The position numbers were made by a program, and so were the translations under genes. From assembly GCF_033118175.1 (NCBI RefSeq), contig NC_083681.1:19176001-19240000 (forward strand): 64,000 bases of DNA, given 5' to 3'. Within the stretch, counting starts at the first letter, position 1; each line of letters opens with the position of its first letter. Positions 52,501 to 61,500 of this stretch are shown in pieces. The stretch is from Dama dama (Eukaryota > Chordata > Mammalia > Artiodactyla > Cervidae). The notes below the pieces were generated by a model. That model made no database searches, was not told the DNA's origin, and saw nothing but the letters and a program-made list of their open reading frames with translations.

Positions 52501-55500
52501 TCATATTTATTAAGAGCCTGTTTTGTGCTAGAACCTTATATTGTAGAGGAAGACAATCCCAGACAACAGGAAGAGGACTCCTAAGCACATCTGTCTGGGA
52601 CTGATAGGACATCTCTTTCTTTGTCAGAGTCAGAAAACTTATTCCGATGCCATGTGGATAAAAAATCACAAAGAACAATGCTTGCCGTTGTGGACTACAT
52701 GAGGAGACAAAAGAGGTAAGTGACTACTGGTTCTTGAGTTTGGGTATTTAGAAGTGTAACTTGTTATTGCTGACTGAATTTTAACATGATTATTTGAGGT
52801 AATGCTGTTGCAAGGTGCTGTATTTAATATGTGTGATGCTTCTATCTCCTTGAAATAATCCATATTCAGGGTGGAGCTTTGGTGAAATCAATGTCAGGAA
52901 CTCTCAATACTTTTTTTAAGTATAGTTTATTTATAATATTGTGCTAGTTTCTGTTGTTCAGCAAAGTGATTCAGTTATATATATGTATTTTTTTTCAGAT
53001 TATTTTCCATTATAGGTTATTACAACATAAATTACAAGACTTTGAATACTGTAGGAACTCTGAATTCTTGGAGAAGGAAATGGCAACCCTCTCCAGTATT
53101 CTTGCCTGGAGAATCCCATGGACAGAGGAGCCTGGCAGGCTACTGTCCTTGTGGTCACAAAGAGTCAGACACAGCTGAGCGACTGAGCACTGAATTTTAG
53201 CCCTAACTATGATAGTAACAGTGTTATCTTTGCTAAATCATTCAGTCTTTGGGGGCTTTAGTTAATTTCATTTATAGTAATGGAAAAAGAATAGTGATTT
53301 TCCAGGTTACTTTTAGTTGCATTGCTCCTCTTTTAACTCTTTTCTTTACTTTTGTCTCAGAAGTAGTTAGAGTTATGTAAAAAAGTTCCTTTATTTATCT
53401 TATTTTGAAGCACAAGTTTCTTTACTTTGTCACGTGGTCCTCAAAATCTGTGGTTCTATATAGTGATACTGTCTATAGCAGTGTTTATTTTCTTGATTCT
53501 GAAAAATTGCTTTATAATTCAGTGTTTTTGTTCCTATTATTTTTTTTGAGATGTTTAACAGTGAGTACAGGAATTGATAGAGAGGATGGTCGACAGATTT
53601 GTACTGCTCCAGAGTTGACCAGAACTTTAAAGAAATTATGTAGTAGGCCTAGAACTTGAATAGGTAGGCATTGATGTCTTGTTGGTTTGTACGGTGGTAG
53701 TGGCAGTGACTGACAAAGAGTGGGAGGGAATGGTGGGAGAAAAATAAAAAATTGGTAGTGGAATTTGGAAAAATTTTTTGACCTAAATGTGTTTACATCT
53801 TAAGAATTTACTCCTCTGTATCCTCATCCTTTCCATCTCATGCTTAGAAAAAGAAGTGTTAGGCCTTTCGGTGTCTGTGTTTCTGGTTAGAAAGTTACTG
53901 ATTCACTATATTGTTTTATATTGAATCCTCTTGTGAGAAACCCCATTCAAAACTGTAACTGGCAGCATATCTTTTCTCAGTGTTGGGAGGCAGTTTCACC
54001 TCTGAATTATTTCTTTTTTGTCCACCATTGAGTTACAGTATCATTTACTTTGGTTAGCCTTCAAGAAGATAAAATATCTCAATATTAAATTTTTATTCTA
54101 AATAAGGCCTTAAAGAAGATTCCTTGAGATAATATGGCTGGGACATAGAATAAAGAGTAAGAACTTGAGTTCAGGTTCATGTTTCTCAGAATCAGTTCAG
54201 TTCAGTCGCTCAGTCGTGTCCGACTCTTTGCGACCCCATGGACTATAGCACGCCAGGCCTCCCTGTCCATCACCAACTCCCAGAGTTTACTCAGACTCAT
54301 GTCCATTGAGTTGGTGATGCCATCCAACCATCTCATCCTCTGTCGTCCCCTTCTCCTCTCACCTTCAATCTTTCCCAGCATCAGGGTCTTTTCAAATGAG
54401 TCAGCTCTTCACATCAGGTGGCCAAAGTATTGGAGTTTCAGCTTCAACATCAATCCTTCCAATGAACACTCAGGACTGATTTCCTTTAGGATGGACTGGT
54501 TTCTCACAATAGCTATAGTTAAGTCTTGGCTATGTGATAGGCACTTTATTCATCAGCTTTGTAAGTATTATTTACTCAGTACAGCTGTTCTCTGAGGTAA
54601 ATATTGTTACCTGGTTTTGCAAATGAAGAAACTGAGGCTTAAGAAGTTAAGTTGCCAAAATTCATACAGCTTGTAGAAGGTAATCCAGCTGGATTTGAAC
54701 TTAGCTAGAGTTTCCTGCTTTAATACCAATTTTCTTAACTACTGCCTTGTCACATCTCTATAAAATTGTCTTGAGAAAGATAATGTCGTCCCTTCCAGTT
54801 ACGGCCTACTGTTATCACAGTGGAAGATTTTTGTTAAATAACCTCAACCTAGGCAATTAGCTCAGAAGAAAATTAACTGCAATAGGAAAAACATGTAAAT
54901 GTGCCTTAGAAGAAACACTATTTTCGTTAAATTGATCATTTAAAAAACACTTGTGTATGTATTTTTAGTTATTATGTATAGCCTATTCGTAGCCTGTGGT
55001 CCATGGATCCCTCGGTGGGGGGCAAGTATGAACCTCAGATTGTTATGGGATGATGGTCCATAGCTTTTATCAGATTTTCTAATAGGTATGTGATCCAAAA
55101 AGAGAGCTGGAACTCTTTAGCTATGTTATCTTAGGTGTTTATTGTTATATATTGGGGATATGTGGTTTTTGGTTATTTGAATGTAATTTTCTTTTTAACT
55201 AGCACTGGCTACCATTGTATTCTATATCAATATACTTTTGGTACGTAAGTTAAAGAAATGGACATAAAAAAAATTTTTTTTTAATTAAGAAAAAAAGGAA
55301 ACGGACGTAACTAGATTTAAATGTTTTCTTTAGACCCTCTTCAGGAACAGTTTTTGATGATGCTTTCTGGCTGGAGTTGAATTACCTAGAGGTTGCCAAA
55401 GTAGCTCAGTCTTGTGCCGCTCATTTTACAGCATTGCTCTATGCAGAAATCTATGCAGATAAGAAGAACATGGATGATCAAGAGAAAAGGTAACGGGATT

Positions 55501-58500
55501 TGGAAGTTCTGGTTTGTAAAATTGGTGTTGACATTGTTTCATTAAAGGTATATATTAAAGATGTGTTTTGCTTCCACTCTCCCATTTAAAAGGTATTTTA
55601 AATAAACCTTTCTACCTTTTAAGGAGAAACGATAATAAAAGTATGTTAAAGAAATAAGCAGTTCTACCCTGAACTAGAGATGTTTATTACCCAATAATTA
55701 TAAAAATTACACAGATAACAAACTTCTGGAGGACAGAGATCATCCTTATTTTTCTCTGTATTCCCCATAGTAACTAGCATTGGGAACTTTATATAAGTGA
55801 TCAATAATTATTTTTCAGATGGTTGAATGAGTCCCTAATTTTAAATTAAGTTTACCCTTGTTCCCTCAGTTTATTCAAGATCCATTTTACTTATTGACTA
55901 GAAGTTATGTAACCTGATTGCTTTCTGTGACTAAATCACTTTCATTGTTTTGGTGTCTACCTGGATTCCTACTTCTTTACTCTGCTTTTCCTCTGAGTTA
56001 GAACTCTCATAAGAGTTTAACTGGTGTTATCTTAGATAATAGAGAAAAGGAAAAAATAGCCAAGAAAGTTGAAGAGTGAAAAATACAGTTTACTGTCCCA
56101 ATGGCCTTCCTCAAATCTTTGTTCATTTGAAATAGCTTAGTGTTTATTTTTTAATTAATTAATTAGTTTCTAATTGGAGATTAATTGCTCTACAGTAAAT
56201 ATTTATTTTTATAGTTAGCCTCACTTTCCAACCATGAAATCACTCATACTACAAAATTGAAATAGCAAAGAAGTGTTATATTGATGCATTTCTTATGCTT
56301 GCTACCTATAATTTCTACTTTGGATTGTCATTAAGCTGAAAGTAGTATGGTTTTTGGATTGTGGAAAACCAGGCACCAGAGTTCAGATCCTAGTTCAGAT
56401 ATGATTAATCTAGTAGACTTTGGACTAGTTCGCTTAATGCTCTCATTTGTTTTAATTTCTTCTTTTCAACTAAAACCTGTTAAAAATCTACAGTGTAGTC
56501 AGTATACCCTTATGTATCAGTATACTTACCAACATTAGCTTAATAGCACTGGAATGTAATTTCTAGATTTTATTAAAATACCCCCCCAAAATCGACAGTG
56601 TGTAGATCATGTGTATAATTAATGTGTAATTGACATGTTTGTGAACACTTAAGACTTTGTACAAAGACAAGTAAAATGGCTAAGAAATTGATTTTTGACT
56701 ACTTTAGGTCTTAAAAATTTGGTAGAAACCCTGCTTACTTTGTAATAATTTTAATCTGAGTGCACCTCAGTATCTTGGTTCCATAGAATAATATATTTTA
56801 CTAATCAGTGGTGAGTAACAGTTCTTATCTGAGTATAAATAAAAGCTCTTTTAATTTGAGAATAAGTGATTATATAGAATGTGGCAAATTTTTGCAGAAT
56901 TGCTTGTTTAACAATCAAAAGTGCCTGGATTTTATTATGGTTAGCTTTAGGGGAGAAGTGCTTCATAAATAGGACTTGCTGTTTGCTTTGACAATCCGAT
57001 TTTTTTTTTTTTTCAAATGCCTAATGGACAGGGGAGAGCAAACAGACATGAGGTGTATAGAAAGGGTCGTGGTGGTTTAGTCGCTAAGTCGTGTCCAACT
57101 CTTGCAACCCCATGGACTGTAGTCTGCCAGGCTCCTCTGTCCATGGGATTCTCCAGGAGTGGGTTGCCATAGAAAGGGTAGGGAATGCTGATTTTCTTCA
57201 GTGACTCAGGTGAACTGAGACTTTGGTAAATCTAAAGTGATCAGGAAAAGTATAAAAGCAAAATACAAATCAACAGTTTACAAACACTATCAGATCAAAA
57301 ATATGAATTGTTCTCTTAGGTTTCCTATTCAAGTTAGTTAATATCAAAATGTAGACAAGTCTGAATTCTAATTCTGTCACTTATTACCTGTGGTCCTACC
57401 GGTCCACTTCCTTTTTAACACTTAATATTAGATTTCTTAATTTTGGCAAATTATCAAATGTTAAGTGGTATCTCAGGTGTGGTCTTAATTTGCATGCCTG
57501 TGTTTATTAATGAGGTTAAGTAAGTAAGTGTTAAGTCGCTCCTTTGTGTCTGACTCTTTTGAACTTAGTGGACTATAGCCTGCCAGGCTCCTCAGTCTGT
57601 GGAATTTTCCAGGCAAGAATACTGGTGTGTGTAGTCATTCTCTTCTCCAGGAGGTCTTCCCGACCCAGGGATCAAAACCCAGGTCTCCCACATTGCTGGC
57701 AGATTCTCCCCTCTGAGCCACTAGGGAAGCCCCAGTGAGGTTAAACTTCAGGTAAAATCACTGACAGACCATTTAGGAATTGAACTGAAAGGGCTTCTGC
57801 TCTATTTTTAAGCTCTGTAAAAATAAGCATATTTTGGCATATAGCTTTTCCATAAGTGAGACTGTGGTTAAAATGCAATTCTCATTCAAAGACCTAATAC
57901 TCTCAAATTCCTTTTCTGTTCTAGGCTTGGTATTGTTTTCAAGTATAAATGGTTCATTATATTTTATTTGTAACCTTTGTTAGTTTTTTCTTTCAAAGTT
58001 TATGGTATACATATTAGCAAGCCTCAAAATAGTATATTCCCGTTAAAAGACATGCTCTTGTGACAAACAGAAATCTTACATTTGAAGAAGAGAGCCAAAG
58101 TACAACTATTTCCAGTTTGAGTGAAAAAAGTAAGGAAGAAACTGGGATAAGTTTACAGGTATATATTATAGACTTTATTATAAATGTTAATATTTGTTTT
58201 ACACTTTGGACTATTGTTTTGTTAAAAAGACTATATAGATTTGAACTGTCATTTGATTTTCAAACTGAAGTTACTTTTTGGACTGTCATATACGTTAAAT
58301 TCATGGTTTGAAGCTTAGGCCTTGGATTAGGCAAATGAGTTCTATCCTTATTCAACCACTTAATTGTATAATCTTCCAGAAATTACTTAATCGTTTCAAC
58401 TTTGAGTTCCTTTATCAGAAAGATGAAAGTACAACCACCTGTCTCATAGGGTGAATTATACCATATATTTTTCTGCTACAGTACTCTTTATTTTCTTCAT

Positions 58501-61500
58501 AGCACTTAACATTTATATTTTTATTTATTTACTTGTTTATTGTATACCACATCTCAGGGCAGATTGCTTCTTCTGTAAATTTTTAAATTTAAAAGTTTAA
58601 ATTTGACCCATTAAATCTGACTCTTAATTTGACCCATTCTTCCTTTAAAATGAGTTTGGTTGTCTTCAGTTTGCTTACACCTCTGATGTTCTCTTCCCTG
58701 CTTTCAGTGTGACTCCTACTTCTTAGACAAAATAGGGGACATAGATAGGAAGTGCCACCATATGACACTGTCAAACATAGAAATCTTCCTACATCTCCTC
58801 CCACTGTAATCTTTCCTTTTGTTAAAGCAGAGGAACAGTTCTCCTGCTGTCCTTTTTTCTGTGCTTTGTTTTTCAACTGTCAAGAACTTTATTTTTTTAT
58901 TGTGCCATGCTTCTTCTCAATATATTCAAACATTTCAGACTCTTCTTATTAAAAACATTCTCCGTAAAACAAACAAAAAATCATTTCCCTTTTCCTTATG
59001 TTCTCTTTAAGGTGACACCCTTTTTTCTCCCTTCCCATCACAGCCAAACCTTGTGAAGGAATTTCCACTGAATGGCACCTGCTAATGTCACTCATAAACT
59101 TGATGTTACTGAGTCTAGCCCTCACCTTTCATTCAACCTCTTCCTTAATGTTTCATCAACAGTTAACACCATCAACTATGCCTTACTTGAAATACGTTCT
59201 CTCTGCCTTTTTGATCCTGTTTTCCTGATTTTCTCCTTCCCTATTTTGCTAGTTTATAGTTTTATCCTCTTTTCTGAGTTTTTGGAGTATCTCCAGTACT
59301 CCAGGTACTGTGCTAGCTTCAGGACTAAATGTTCCAACACTTGAGGGCTTGATTTCATCCTTATGAATAGAAACAATTTGATTAGAATGATAAACTTATT
59401 ACAATATCAGTTTGTGTTTAGAAAATGTTTCCTGGGGCAACTACCATTAACATAACTAAAGTGCTTGATCAGTTTTCCATGCAGTGTCATTTCTCATTGT
59501 TTTCTTTTTCCTTTGTTTCTTTCGGTTTTGTTTTCTGTTTTCATTTTTATTTTACTGAGATTATTTTAAACAGAATCAATTCTTTCCTGAGTAAATTTTA
59601 TTGCAAAGTTTGAATCATCAAACCAATTCTTTATATCACATTTTGGTAATTATTACATAGTGCAACTTTGAATTTTCTTTCAAAGAAAACCTTACAACCT
59701 TTTTTTTTTTTACCAAGTTCACTTTTGAAGAGTAAGACTTTACAGAACTTCATTTTCCCATGTACAGTTTTAGCTGTTGACAGGATTGTTTGCTTTTGAT
59801 TTTATGGGTTTTTTTTGCATATGTTAGAAGCATCATAGGTTGGGGTTTATATCTTATCTAATTCATTAAATTGTGAGCAATTCTTTTCAAATATTTCAGT
59901 CATTCTGTTGTCTCAGATCAGTTTGTTGTGTTGGTAATCCATAGCTTTAGTATATATTTCAATATCATTATATTTTACCTGTATAACATGTTATATAATT
60001 TAAATTTGCTAAATTCATAAACCAATATTTTTTCCCTTCAATTTAAAAAAAATTTTTTTTCTGTTTTTAGGATCTACTTTTAGAAATCTACAGAAGTATA
60101 GGAGAGCCAGATAGTCTTTATGGCTGTGGTGGAGGGAAAATGTTACAACCCCTTACTAGGTAAGTTGCTTTTTCATAGATAATGCTATAGTAATTCTGTT
60201 ATGAAAGAAGTTACATACATACAGAACTCAAAGGCATTTAAAAACTCTTTTCTTATAGACTACGAACATATGAACATGAAGCAATGTGGGGGAAAGCCCT
60301 AGCAACATATGACCTCGAGACAGCAATCTCCTCATCAACTCGTCAGGCAGGAATAATTCAGGTACTTTTTTTTCTGCTTTAGTAAAGCGCTACTTGTGTA
60401 GTGCTCAGATTATTTCAGTATATCAGTGGACTATTTACACAGCTAGATAAACTCTAGGGCTAAGACTGAAGGTTATTTTTCTTTCACCGGGATTAAAACT
60501 CAGAAGGATACACAGGTAAATTGGACAGATGACTGACCTGAAAGATAGTATAGATTTGTTGGTCATAATCTTCTTAGCTAACAATAGAAGACATTTCTTG
60601 AACTGTATACAATGTGCCTGGTTGTGATTTAAGTCCTTTGTATGGAAAATCTCATGTAAATTATTTCTCATAGTTTGCACTAGAGTTTGTCCCAGAGGTT
60701 ATCATTTCTGTTACTAATATTCCTGGCTAATATTCCTTAACCATTCTTTTATCAAATATCACAACCCTTTGAGCTCTGTCTTGATGTTTTAGGAGGAACA
60801 CACAAACAATATTTTGGGATTTTAAGTGATACTGCGAACTACTAAAATTTTGAAAGTTACTGTTTATGTTTGATTGCTGTTTTTTGTTTCTCTAGTATTG
60901 TTATTTTTGAACTTTTTTTTTTTTTTAAACTCCTGCTCAGGCCTTGCAGAATTTGGGACTCTGCCATATTCTTTCCATCTATTTAAGAGGATTAGATCAT
61001 GAAAATAAAGAGTGGTGTGCTGAACTACAGGAACTTCATTACCAAGTAGCATGGAGAAATATGCAGTGGGACCACTGCATTTCTGTCAAGTAAGAAGAAT
61101 TTGGACATTTAAAATTGCCGTTTCTCTAGTTATGAACAATGAACTGTTTTTATAGTGGGAGTTGTGTTTTTATGTTTTGTGGATACTGTTAAGCTAAATG
61201 CTTGAATAGCATAGCAGTAAGCAGTTACTGTACATAGGCTTGAATTTCATTCTCTTCTCTTTCCACCTCTACCCTCATGATATTTTTGAAGAGAAATATA
61301 GAAGTTATTTTCTCATGAGAATTTTCTCACATATTGTTTACAGATCCAAAGAGAAAGTCAGGCATTTCCCTTCCCACTACCTGCTGCAAACATTTTATTT
61401 ATTCAGCTGGCACTTTTATTGGCTGGATGGTACACAAAAGACTGTTTATTTGTGAAATAATTTATATAAAAAACTGCTAAATCAATAGCGTAGGAAGATG

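Noticed and set aside
58071..58158. NLT at the start of exon 39 as a new N-glycosylation site
   Set aside because: ATM is a nuclear and cytosolic protein that does not pass through the secretory pathway, so the sequon has no meaning.
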